Below are positions 11,901 through 21,592 of a stretch of DNA of 64,000 nucleotides, piece after piece. A program made the translations under genes and the position numbers. The first letter of the stretch is position 1, and every line of letters begins with the position of its first letter. Under the pieces are notes generated by a model. The model was not told where the DNA came from and made no database searches. It was given only the letters and a program-made list of their open reading frames with translations. Origin of the DNA: Ophiura sarsii (taxonomy: Eukaryota; Echinodermata; Ophiuroidea; Amphilepidida; Ophiuridae); assembly GCA_035610835.1 (NCBI GenBank), contig CM069455.1, positions 17,869,874 through 17,933,873 of the forward strand, written 5' to 3'.

Positions 11901-14900
11901 TTTGTCCAAAAGTAAACGCTCATAGTTTGCAGTGTAAGTGGAGCCCATTGATGCAGCGATAGCGCACACATTCTCCAATACAGTGCTAATTTGCTATGTT
12001 TCTTTGATACTTTTACTATACAGATTCCAGGGCAGTGATGCACACGCATTCTCCAAACGCTGTACTCATAACCATCTTGTATCCCGGGTCAGAATTTCGC
12101 ATCACTCATCAACAGGGTGTATTAGGAATTCGCAAGTGTTCGGATAACAGGAATTACAGGTAAGGTAATCACTATAAAACTAACATTTACTCAACAAAGA
12201 TGTAGAGTGTATCACATCTATGGTCAATTATGTCTGTCCTATTGCATAAAAGATAAGATTCATCTGAAGTTATTCTTCTTAAGTTTTCAACTCTTCGTTA
12301 GAAAATTCTTTGAGAATTTGTGAGTTGATATTCATGATATAGACCCTACATGTAGGTCAAACTTTAGAACTTGGCCCTTCATCATGAAGCTCAATTTAGA
12401 AAGAATTCTTACCAGGCTTAAGAAGAGTTAATAATAACCAGTGTTGTAGGACTCGGGACTCGGACTTTTTCAAGGACTCGGACTCGGACTCGGTCCCAGT
12501 ACTCAAAGACTCGGACTCGGACTCGGACCCCAAAGACTCGAGGACTCGGCTTCGAGTCCTCAACGAGTCCGGCAAAATTGGGTTTTTCAGGTGTTTTATT
12601 TTCATTAATTTACCTAAATTATGTTTTGCTGAGGGACTGAATTCCGCAGTCCGCTGCTAGCAAAAAATAACTTCCCGATATATTGATAAATGAATGATCG
12701 AATGAACCAAGACAAATGCCCAACAAATAAATCTATTCATCCGTTATTTTGCTTGCGCTCCCGTGGAACGAATATTCAGCAGAGGGGGTTGATCATGCGG
12801 CCACATCGCGCCAGATTGTCCCCCAAAATGGTGCAGATGCTGATGTTCCTGAAACTGAAGTGCAATGAGCATCTTCTTTAAATTCAACATATAACATTAG
12901 GCCAACTCAAAACTGCTTTTGATGATTGATGAGGTCAAAACTCAGGTGTTGTCAAGCAATGAAATATTCAATTCTCTTCCCTGTTTCATTTTCATAGCCT
13001 TATTTTACTGACATGCTTATTTCAATGTAAGTACTCCCAGTTCCAAAGATATCGTCAATTTAGTATTGCTTTAAAAACAGTGAAATACAAAGAATATTAA
13101 ATTGTATTCTGGCTTTTATCAGAGCAATAATTTACTTCTTTAGCTTGATCTGTTGTTGTTCGTCCATCGCAAAGCAAAGATGACAATGACTAAGATTAGT
13201 TCGTTAAATTTGATCTATGTGTCCGAAGATGACTAACAATATCGACCAATCCGGGCAAGGAAGCATCTCCCACATGTGTGGCACTTGTGATCAGTATCTG
13301 GTGTTAATTGTGACACTTGCTGCTCTCGTCTTGCGGACCTCACGTTTTCCTCCTACACTCTTTCTAATTTAAGTAATTTTGCATGCAAATAATTGCAGAT
13401 TTGTGAATAAAAGAACAACCACAAAGACAACACAAACCTAATCAGTTAGTTACTGAACTGACTGTGATTATACTTTAATTAGTAATTACAAGTAAACAGT
13501 ATACAGGCTGTATCAAAATGATTTGTACTCTGATATGTTCCATTTTCAAAAAAGCATTAAAAATATAAAATCTCTGATAAATACAATATTTTTGATTTTA
13601 ATAAATAGGGAATTATGTCAACTTATTGATCTGATAATCTGAAGATAATTGGCTGTTGTTTCTGACCGCTATTGTCATTCAAATGAAGATCGACGTAATC
13701 ATGGTTTTACTCGCAGCGACGCAAATTTAATAGGTTCACTGCACAAACTCTTTATAAGTAGTGAATATATGAGTGCAGTCAGGAGGAACTTTGAATTGTG
13801 CGCTTCAGATCTAACGTTTCGATGAAAATGATAAAAACACCAATATTCCTTTAAAAGCTTGTAAATTCTGAAAAAAATGTTCGATTGTCGTAAATCAAAA
13901 TTCTTAGAAAAGATGAAACTTCAATAATGTTGCATTTAGAAGCAAAATGGTCTAAATGGTTCGTAACATATCAAAAAAAATGCTGAAAAACTGATCAGAC
14001 CACGGTACAAATCTTTTTGATACAGCCTGTAGAACTGAAATTCTGATTAATAAAACGTGATATAGTATTGGTGAACTGCGTTTTGAATTTGATACATAAG
14101 GACTCGGACTCGGACTCGGACTCGGATATTGATGACTCGGACTCGGACTCGGACTCGGACATAAAAATTGGCAAAGACTCGGACTCGGACTCGCGTCCTT
14201 TCCTCAAGGACTCGGACTCGGACTCGGATATTGATGACTCGGACTCGGACTCGGACTCGGACATAAAAATTGGCAAAGACTCGGACTCGGACTCGAGTCC
14301 TTTCCTCAAGGACTCGGACTCGGATGATGAGGACTCGACTCCAACACTGATAATAACTATATTCTTAAGTTCACTTGAGATTAATCTTAACTTTATGCAA
14401 TAGGGCCCAGGCCCTACGGCAGCCTTCGGCAACTAAAAAAAACACCCCATAAGCATTATATTGCATGGACAGAGTTTCCAGTCTGTAGAAGCTACCATCG
14501 TGGTATTGAAACTTAACTAATAAGCGAGGACCATCATCTACTTTCCATAGATTTGTACGTTGCAAACTTCTCTCAAATATAATTCCTGTCCACACCCCCT
14601 GAGGCAGCCTCCAGCTGCTATTAAAAGCCTGTGAGCATTGCATAGTCTGAAGAAGCTATCAAAATGGTAAGGAAACGTAAAAAGAAGTATAGATACCATC
14701 ATCTACTTTATTTGGATATGTACGTAGCCAACTTCCTCAAATGTCCTTCCTGTCCACGTCCCCTGTGTCAGCCTCCAACTGCTGTAAAAAGCCTGTGGGC
14801 AGTAGACAGTGTTTCCAGTCGGATGAAGCTGTCGGTGCGGTAGGGAAACATGGGTACCATTATCCACTTTATTTGTATTTGAATGCAACAAACCTCTATC

Positions 14901-16599
14901 CAGTATCCTAATTACATTTTGTCTTCAATTCTTCAATTAGGTTTGCAGAAGAATTAGTTGTACCAATCGTAGAAAACGCTCTGGAAGAATTTGAACTCAA
15001 GGTTAGTGATCAGGAGCGCAACCCCTTAGCGTGATGCATGATTGCCTGGACTCCGGCTGCGGTGGCCCGGGTTTGATCCCTGGGGCCAGCATACACCCTA
15101 TTTTGTGTCTCATCATTATTTAATCGATTTATGGAAGATTACGGATAGGGTTCATTGATGGTTTGCGAGATGGGTTAAGGAGCCCGGGGGTTACTCACAT
15201 TATTTTTGATGGGGGTGTGCCGCTGGAGTTTTTCATTCCTGACCCACTTTCAAGGGGTGTTTTGACCTAAAAATGGCTGATTTAACTAGTTATTTTCTGT
15301 GATTTGGGACCCTTTTTGTGTGGGGGGTGGGGGGGGGGGGGGTGGTGATTTGGAACCACTTAGGGTTTTCCAGCACATTTCTTTTCTTCTTTTTTCAAAA
15401 AGGGAATAAAGAAACATTTTAGAAAAATGATGATTTGTTTTTTTGAGTCTTTTGAAACAAATTGAAATGTTTTAAATTGATTTGAATTTTCTTTTAGAAA
15501 ATTGTTGAAAATGCACTCAAAATTCCTAACATTTTGGTAACCAACCCCCCCCCCCCCCCCAACACAAAGAACAGGGCTTTTTCTGTGGTCTAATGGGAAC
15601 TCATGAATCCTGAATGAACTGGTTCTTTAAATAAAACCAGAGATGTGATTTTTCCGGAAATTTCCGGAATTCTGGAAATTAGGCCATAACAAAAAATCCG
15701 GATTTTTGGAAGAAGGGAATTTTTGTTTTGTTTTTGCATTTCCGGAATCGGATGATGATATTTCAGCATAAAAAGAGTCAAACATGTTTTTTTAGGGGGG
15801 GGGGGGTGATACTCTATATCCTTTTCTCCAGCCCCTATAGAATTTTGACACCGCGTGCCGTGAGGTGCGAGAGCTTCACTCGCTACGCTTCGCCCTTCGC
15901 AACGCAGTCACATCTCTGTAAAACGTGTCATACAGGCTGTGTGACACATGTGTATTATACGTTTGAGTTCATCTTTTGTCACTTTTCCTTTTCAGGATAG
16001 AGTTGCCAAAGTAATGCAAGATTATCCAGATACAAGCGCTGTGCTAGTGCGTCGCCATGGTATATTTGTTTGGGCGGATAACTGGGAAAAGGCAAAAATC
16101 ATGTAAGTAATATAAAAAAAGGTTTTTTAGAAATATTTTGGGGTTTTTGTTTGAAAATTATGGAAGACCCCTCTAAAATACTATTTTTGGACCCCATTTT
16201 GTATTTAAAAATAAATCAAGAGCCAGCACTTGATGACAGCGTAACTCGAACCCACAATCCTTTGTATTGTGAGTCCAGTGCTCTTAATAAGGGTCTCTCT
16301 AGCACATATCCACATATCTTACGAGATATATCACATGAGGAAATTAGGATGTCTGTGCTCTAGAAACTTGGTTTAAATGTGACGTCTTCTGACGTCACAT
16401 TTCAATTTTTTTGATTACCAACACAGATGAATTAAATTTCACTCTAATGACGTTCTTTTGTTTGTTTTTTACTGTTGTTTGAAACAGGTTGGAGAGCTAC
16501 GACTACCTCTTTGCAATGGCAATCAAGATGCGGCAATTGGGATACGATCCAAGCGAGGTACCAAAACAGGGATTTGGAACCGATGCTGAGTTGAAGTGA
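5908..16599 (+). CDS. APIP: Methylthioribulose-1-phosphate dehydratase (APIP/MtnB), seven exons, first exon missing
   Basis: Exons at 5908-6002, 8289-8337, 8938-9055, 12024-12159, 14941-15001, 15996-16102 and 16488-16599 (stop TGA) all have AG/GT borders and phases that join without a break, giving 225 residues; human APIP has 242. The family is the class II aldolase/adducin fold and dehydrates methylthioribulose-1-phosphate in cytosolic methionine salvage; human APIP also dampens cell death. Visible motifs are GAGGGIS (residues 23-29), TPSGVQKE, the zinc ligands HTH (94, 96) and RRHG (His174), and a conserved YDYLF tail. Positions matching human Cys97 and Glu139 are Leu76 and Gln118, so dehydratase activity is doubtful. 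About 17 N-terminal residues and the start codon lie on an unseen upstream exon. The frame is intact, so this is not an obvious pseudogene. Identification is firm; activity is an open question. Confidence 0.93.
6239..6707. mobile_element. TA-flanked MITE, 469 bp, in APIP intron
   Basis: The left end TGTGATGCGATCTG and the right end CAGATCGCATCACA are inverted copies, followed by AAAACCCG and GGGTTTT. The dinucleotide TA flanks both sides, as for Tc1/mariner-type insertion. The body is A/T-rich and non-coding. A relative in opposite orientation lies at about 42700-43052. Confidence 0.75.
6708..8288. other. Remainder of APIP intron after residue Lys31
   Basis: Apart from the MITE at 6239-6707 and the tRNA-derived piece at about 7830-7985, I see only A/T-rich sequence with no homology I can name. 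Confidence 0.6.
7830..7985 (-). mobile_element. tRNA-derived SINE fragment
   Basis: Read on the minus strand, GAGTTTGATCCCCGGCGCGG resembles a pol III B box with its flanking stem. It is preceded by a tRNA-like stretch with GCAAGCTG/CAGCTTGCC repeats. There is no intact cloverleaf. Most likely it is the head of a decayed SINE. Confidence 0.45.
9165..9524 (-). mobile_element. tRNA-head SINE with (AATA)n tail, in APIP intron
   Basis: On the minus strand the element starts with AAGGGAGCATGTGTGGTCTA. It has an A-box-like TGGTCTAGTGGATAACATG and a B-box-like TTGTGAGTTCTAGCC, continues through TATCCTTGGGCAAGGTACTT, and ends in AATAAATAAATAAATAA. This head-body-tail layout is that of a tRNA-derived SINE of about 360 bp. 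No clear target duplication was found. Confidence 0.75.
9990..10830. repeat. Repeat region with AAAGGGTGGGGGT motifs
   Basis: Phrases like ATAAAGGGTG, AAAAAGGGTGGGGGT and AAAGCGTGGGGTC recur on both sides of an A/T-rich core, at about 10130-10260 and 10680-10790. Both blocks are bordered by the palindrome GTCCGGAC (about 10128 and 10786). It is probably a non-autonomous element, but the ends are unclear. Confidence 0.4.
10850..10965 (-). repeat. Dispersed, possibly protein-coding repeat, copy 1
   Basis: This matches 41805-41920 (for example GTGCTGATG.GATAGCCATA and CATCAGCAACAGGTCGCTG). Both copies keep a minus-strand frame with the shared residues QRPVAD, SALST and TTG. The longer frame in this copy runs from 11095 down to about 10800. 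I do not recognise the protein. It is probably a decayed ORF of a mobile element. Confidence 0.45.
11653..11934. mobile_element. MITE, 282 bp, just upstream of the HTH-encoding APIP exon
   Basis: The ends CACTGCAAATTATGAGCG and CGCTCATAGTTTGCAGTG are inverted copies, continuing through GTTTACTTTTGG. Flanking octamers TAAGTTGT and TAAGTGGA match at six of eight positions, suggesting a decayed 8-bp duplication. Each arm is itself palindromic (GCGTTTACTTTTGG...AGTAAACGC), and the centre has a hairpin ATCACAGATG/CATCTGTGAT at about 11770-11796. Confidence 0.7.
12440..14349. mobile_element. Non-autonomous hAT element, 1.9 kb, with (GACTCG)n subterminal arrays
   Basis: The element starts CAGTGTTGTAGGACTCG and ends CGACTCCAACACTG. 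It is flanked by the perfect octamer ATAATAAC (12432-12439 and 14350-14357). Both ends carry long arrays of GGACTC/GACTCG hexamers (about 12450-12560 and 14100-14340), separated by spacers ending in CCTCAAGGACTCGG. No transposase frame is present. A TA-flanked MITE (13504-14029) is nested inside. It lies in the APIP intron after residue Tyr132. Confidence 0.9.
13504..14029. mobile_element. TA-flanked MITE, 526 bp, nested in the hAT element
   Basis: CAGGCTGTATCAAAATGATT at the left and its inverse TTTTTGATACAGCCTG at the right define the ends, with TA on both sides. The TIR continues to about 27 bp as far as GTAC. The body is A/T-rich and non-coding. The layout fits a Tc1/mariner-type derivative. 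Confidence 0.85.
14405..14895. repeat. Tandem repeat, about 165-bp unit, three copies
   Basis: ACCATCATCTACTTT and close variants recur at about 14529, 14695 and 14857, and GCAGCCTCCAGCTGCT.TAAA and TTTCCAGTC recur in register. It ends some 45 bp upstream of the acceptor of the APIP exon at 14941. Confidence 0.75.
15008..15085 (+). mobile_element. tRNA-like SINE head fragment
   Basis: The sequence CCCGGGTTTGATCCCTGGGG looks like a T-arm with B box, preceded by a weak tRNA-like stretch. No folded tRNA is possible and no tail was found. This is a low-confidence remnant just after an APIP exon. Confidence 0.3.
15181..15560. mobile_element. G/C-homopolymer-ended repeat family member
   Basis: It begins CCGGGGGTTACTCACATT, followed by GGGGGTGTGCCGCTGGAG, and ends in a run of 17 C at about 15545. 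Related copies are at 3817 and 31691. The core TACTCA...GCCGCTGGAG is shared; the middle is not coding. Confidence 0.5.
16200..16290 (-). mobile_element. tRNA-like SINE fragment
   Basis: Minus-strand TTGTGGGTTCGAGTTACGC gives a good B box (GGTTCGAGT). Upstream, AAGAGCACTGGACTCACAAT resembles an anticodon arm. It shares CTCACAATACAAAGG with the SINE at 9165-9524, so it is probably a relative. Confidence 0.45.
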
Positions 16600-16710
16600 C
16601 CATGCATGTAGTAACTACTTGTTGATATATGGGTTACAGAGTGGTCCAGAAGTGGCATTCCTCTGCAGCGGTTTGCTAGGCAAAGACTGCTGAAGCAGTA
16701 GCAGTTTAGA

Positions 16711-17010
16711 CTGGGTCCCCACGTCCCTCTATATGGCCACCATCTATAAGAATGGCAGACCAAATTGAGGGACAGTCTTCACATTGAGCATCCTCTCAGG
16801 GGCCGTGTGTAAATAGTGAAGACAGGAAGGATTCAGTCTAGACTGGGTCCCCTTGTCCCTCTAATTGGTCTTCACAGTGAGCACCCTCTCAGGGGCCATG
16901 TGTAAATAGTGAAGACAGGAAGGATTCAGTCTAGACTGGGTCCCTTTATCCCTCTAAATAGTCTTCACAGTGAGTATGTAATTTTGAAGACAGGAAGGAT
17001 TCAGTCATAA
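16711..17010 (+). repeat. About 103-bp tandem repeat in the APIP 3' region
   Basis: Three successive copies carry ACTGGGTCCC..GTCCCTCTA, GTCTTCACAGTGAGCA and GTGAAGACAGGAAGGATTC. The first is partly diverged and the last is truncated. It starts 112 bp after the APIP stop codon and so probably lies in the 3' UTR. No clear AATAAA follows until about 18450. Confidence 0.75.
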
Positions 17011-17028
17011 TTAAGTAGCAGTTGTGCC

Positions 17029-17326
17029 CAGGGTTATAGCTAGGCCAGATTGAGTGCCGGCTAATTTTACTGACGGCGAACAGAGTAAGTGTAGCGAACG
17101 AAGTGCAGTGGATCATGGCATGGGATCCAGAGGCCTTCTTAATGTTTTTTTAGGTTTTTTAATGTACTTTGAGGGTTCCTGCCACATAATTTCTTGTTTT
17201 ATGAGGCACTTTAATGATTCTATCCACACATTTTTATTTTTTATTTGTTTACCTTTTCATTTTAAGAGTCCCGGCCAGCCAGCGTGAGTGCCGGTACGCC
17301 CGACCGGCGTAGCTATAACCTAGCTG
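17029..17326. mobile_element. Small hAT-like element, 298 bp
   Basis: The left end CAGGGTTATAGCTAGGCC and the right end GGCGTAGCTATAACCTAGCTG are inverted apart from a 3-bp indel. Flanking octamers GTTGTGCC and GTTGTGCT differ at one position. The phrase GAGTGCCGG is also repeated near both ends. Confidence 0.7.
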
Positions 17327-17864
17327 GTTGTGCTACATCATTGCAAGTATCTGAAATATATGCCGGGGTATCTTTGGACAATTGAGGGTAGCTGTGGATT
17401 TCATTAGAAAATTATATATATTTATGGATATGAATCAATACTCCCTTAAAAGTTTTGTCCAAAGACATCCTAATATGGTATTTGTACTGTGTGGCAGCTT
17501 AAGTTTGGAGGTGACCTCAGCATGTAATCTACTGATTGGAACAGCAGTTTCTGCTGCACAGCATACATTCCTCTTTGACCGTGCGGATGCAGTCGCATTT
17601 GAGTTTGTGATATCATAAGATATTCACTATACTCTATTTGGCTTCCTCTGCATGGACAGTGACGTAAGTTAACAGGCACAGCTTTTACGCACACGTATGT
17701 ATCTTTCGTCTTTAGCGCTCGAGTGTATACGCTAGCGCCTGGAGTAGACGCCTGTGTTATGTGCTGCAATTAGTAGAATACGCAGTTACGTCACTCCCTC
17801 GTGATGGATAAACAGACTATAGAATACGCTGATGTCTACCCCAACTTGAGCTGACATTAGTATA

Positions 17865-18118
17865 ACGTCGCTGTTCTGTCAAAACCTCATATGTTTTTCC
17901 AGCTCTTCAGCATGTATAAGTAAAACTGTCCAATGGTTATACATAGGAAATGTTGCTTTATACATGTCCAGGGGTAAGAGGGGTAAGGTTTTTATAGATG
18001 TGTTTTTGGCCCTTGAACATGTTTAGAGCAGACTGCCCAAATGGTATACATAGGATGTATTACTTATACATGCTGAAGGGCTTAATGGAGATACAAGGTT
18101 TTGACAGAACAGCTACGA
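17865..18118. mobile_element. Inverted-repeat MITE, about 254 bp
   Basis: CGTCGCTGTTCTGTCAAAAC and GTTTTGACAGAACAGCTACG are inverted ends. Inside, ATGTATAAGTAAAACTGTCC...GGTTATACATAGGA is mirrored by the similar phrase near 18030-18075. No target duplication is clear. Confidence 0.6.
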
Positions 18119-19616
18119 TAAATGATTCAACTGATTCATACAATGAGTTGTTTTGATACCGTACCGTTACCAACTCTATAATGTTTTATATAATTGTATG
18201 ATCTTTTATATTTTATATGTATTTTTAATATAATCTAAATCATGTGGTGCTCTATGAACTTATCAGTACTATTAATTAAGAATATACCAAATTCACATCC
18301 AGAATGTGTCAACTTGTACTTAGTCGTCATCGAAAAACGTCCCTTATTTTCAAAATTACAGATTTCCTTTTTCTTTTAAAAACCTGTCTTCCACTTAAAA
18401 CGGAAATCAGAAACAGGCAGTGAATGACAATCAATCAATAATTTAAAAAAATAAATTGCCAATTTTTTTTCTTCTCACCAGATGAAAAATTGTGCATTGC
18501 AGTTATCACAGTGTTGCGATCAAGTCACTAAAACCCTTGAGTAGTAACAGTTGGGTCAAGTCACATACAAATATGCTAATTTTAGTTGATTTGGTACCAT
18601 GTATAGGGACAAAGCTAGAGTGGTTCCAACTTGCTCCTTAACTTCTACTTTATATATTGTTTGCTTGCTAGACTTTTCAATTTTCGTGTTTTTCCCATGC
18701 ATTGTTGCGGCGTGTAGCCTTGTCCCTGGTGACATGGGTAACAGAAGCGTCCCTGGCCGTTTCTGGTGGTCAACCCTCGTCATCATTATAGCCCAGGTCT
18801 TCTTCAGATGTTGGTCCGCTGTCGATTAATTTATATCAATGTTGGCCTCCTAAAATTCTTTGTGTTGGCTGTGGTGGTGGCGCCACAAGTTGGAACGGCC
18901 GTGATGGGGCATTGCTTGCAGGTGTCCCTTTCCGAAATCACTATAGATCATTCCAGGCGATGGTGACGTTTCCTGTTTCTTCCTGGTCCTCCCCAAGTGG
19001 ATAATCACTGATTTAACTGACTTTTTCAAGGGATGATTACGAAGGCCACATTCTTTATCCGGATGGGTCAGTGGAGCAATCTCTCCCGATTTGGTCTCAT
19101 TGGAGGACGTAACCAATATTAATTGGTAGCTTGAATCACAAATCCCTTGGATTCGGCAGACAACTATCTGCTATCTGCATCTCTTGTACTATACTTGTGC
19201 GAGTACATCTAAATTGATGATTAAACATTCTTTCCTCCCAACTTTCACATTCGAGCTGGTGATATGGATCGGGGGTCACCCTCTTGGGCTCTCACGATGT
19301 AACGTAAATTGGATTAATTCCCTGCATCTTTTTAACGTATTCAGAGGAGTAACCAATCTTGCGCCCGCTCCCACGTGCGGAGTGGAGCCGTTGGTGGTAC
19401 ATACTCCATAAGCCTGCTAGTTTTCCCCATCATTGTCAAACCTCCTTCTCCCCCAGGTAATAGGTGGTACCTCCTCCCACATACAAAGTGTCTCTCTCAG
19501 TGCCCCTTTAACCGTCTGTAATGTACTTAGGTTTACATTAGTGATTAAAGATAAATAATGATCACACAGATACACAGTGGCTTAGGTTCATTTATAAGTC
19601 ATGTTGGAATCCTTGG
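18119..19616. other. No gene recognised; one long decayed minus-strand frame
   Basis: Between 19116 and 18556 on the minus strand, one frame stays open except for two stops, encoding Lys/Ser/His-rich sequence I cannot assign. It may be a decayed mobile-element ORF. The rest is A/T-rich and featureless. Confidence 0.4.
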
Positions 19617-21139
19617 TAGGGTAATTTCGGGGATCTTCGCGTCAATTTTTACGTGGCAAACATGATTTAGGCGAGTGACAATGAGGAAATGTACAAAGCA
19701 TATATTTTGACTGAAATAGGGATACCAGTAGGCTTATAAAATGCATGCGATCGGTTAAAGAAGCATTTAGTACCCCCTATCTTTTGGAAATGTGGCAAAA
19801 AAACATCCCTGCTTCAGACGGGTAGGTTCGCCATCATTCGGGTATATTCGATACAGGAAACTAGGGAGGCCCTCTTGTGATAAATTGGGGAAAGGTGTTG
19901 TCGGGTAAAATCGAGGCAACTTCTGATGAATACAATTATTAAATTTGTATCGCATTTCGGCTAAAGTGAAGAGGAATGGTTTACGAAACTTTTAACCTTG
20001 TATTTAAGAAAGGTTTTAGTAACAAATAACTTTGGTTAATATTTCTTCTTTTTTTAAAATTTTTATCATAGCGAACTTACCCGTGTGCAGTGTACAATAA
20101 CGTAGCTGCTCATTTGGACGTCCCGCGTTATTATTGAGAGTCGTAGCTTTTTCGCGTAAACCAATTTCGGGTAAGATCGCTACCGTCATGTTTTTAAAAA
20201 ATACTTGAAACGGGAAAATTCCCATGTTAACATTGTTGGAACAAATATAAATTATAAAGGCCTCAGTATCTCCAAAAGTATGCATTTGCTCACAGAACAA
20301 ATGAAAGTAGGCCTACAATCTTTGCACATATTAAATTGTTTTGCAACATTTAATCATTAAAGCCTTCACATAATTTAAGGCAACAATCATTCACATACAT
20401 GTAGATCAATATAGAACACACTTATTCAGTCAACCTCTAAACTGTTGTTTGCAATTTCAAAAACTCTCTTATTGAGTTATCAAAAATCTTATATTTGCAG
20501 ACCTGTATATTTGCTGCAAAAACGGCAAAACACATAATGACGCATTCATAGTATAATTACTGCATAGTATAGGGTGTACAATATGTTCGGTGGTGTTCCA
20601 AATGCGTTCACAGAACAATTGCAGAACATTGTTTAATTATACCAGATTTAGAGGAATGAAGAACGCTTTGGGTGGTCTGTAGGTGTTCAGAACACGTGCT
20701 TAGCCCCTACTAATAATGTTCTAGACTGGAGCGGAACACGTTTTGCAGTTTTCGCAGTGTTGTTTTCAATCTTAAATTTGAAACTCTTTATATAGAATCG
20801 ATGACAGATTAAATCTTAACAATATTTTTAAGACGGACATTTCAATTTTTAAGAGCTCCATATTATAAGATTAAATTCACAGTTCAAAAGATTTCGTTTT
20901 CAACACTTTTGTTGAGAGTTTAAAGTTTACAAGTTGTTTCCTTAATGTGACACGATCTGATCCACTCAAGACAAAATTTAATTACCAACGTTGGCCTGAG
21001 TAGATCAGTTCATGTTTTAACCAATTCTGCAGGATGCCTGATAAATAGTATGTTATGTCATTCTTTTTCAACACAATTAAATGTTATCAGATAAATCACT
21101 TACATTTTTCAAATCAAACACCTAAGATAATTATGTATA

Positions 21140-21445
21140 CAGGGTGTCCCTAAAAATGGGGCAGTGTTTCACGTCACTACATACATCAAAACCAAATTTT
21201 TAATGATGACCATGATACATTCCACGCACACTCAAAAATCTCAAAGTGGCACAAGCCCGATTTTGAATGTTCGTTTGTGATAAAACATATCTTTAGATTG
21301 AGAACAGTAAATATACAACCAAATGAAAAGCGTTTGAAAGCCAATACAATTATCTTTCAGACTACATAAAGATAACAGCCAAATAATGAGTAATGAATAA
21401 GGGCAATGGAGTTGAACAAGTGCACCCTTTTTAAGGGACACCCTG
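21140..21445. mobile_element. TA-flanked mariner-like MITE, 306 bp
   Basis: The ends CAGGGTGTCCCTAAAAA and TTTTTAAGGGACACCCTG are inverted, with TA outside both. It is nested in the non-coding 3' portion of the pogo-like element. A single unmatched end of the same type (ACAGGGTGTCCCAAAAAA) occurs at about 29954. Confidence 0.85.
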
Positions 21446-21592
21446 TAGAAACGTATAGATACTATTTTCGTTAAATAGGGCCTAATCTGAAAACCATTGG
21501 AAGACTTTTCTTTGTCTACCACTTCTCAGTTTGCCTTCAGATTTGCCCAGAACACTTTTTGTAGGCTTTTAACCCGTTTTATTTTAGCTTTG

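Noticed and set aside
12396..12605. Ser/Glu-rich 69-aa frame
   Set aside because: Same hexamer array at the other end of the hAT element.
13995..14432. Ser/Glu or Asp/Ser repeat proteins on either strand
   Set aside because: They are translations of the (GACTCG)n array of a hAT element; open only because the hexamer has no stop.
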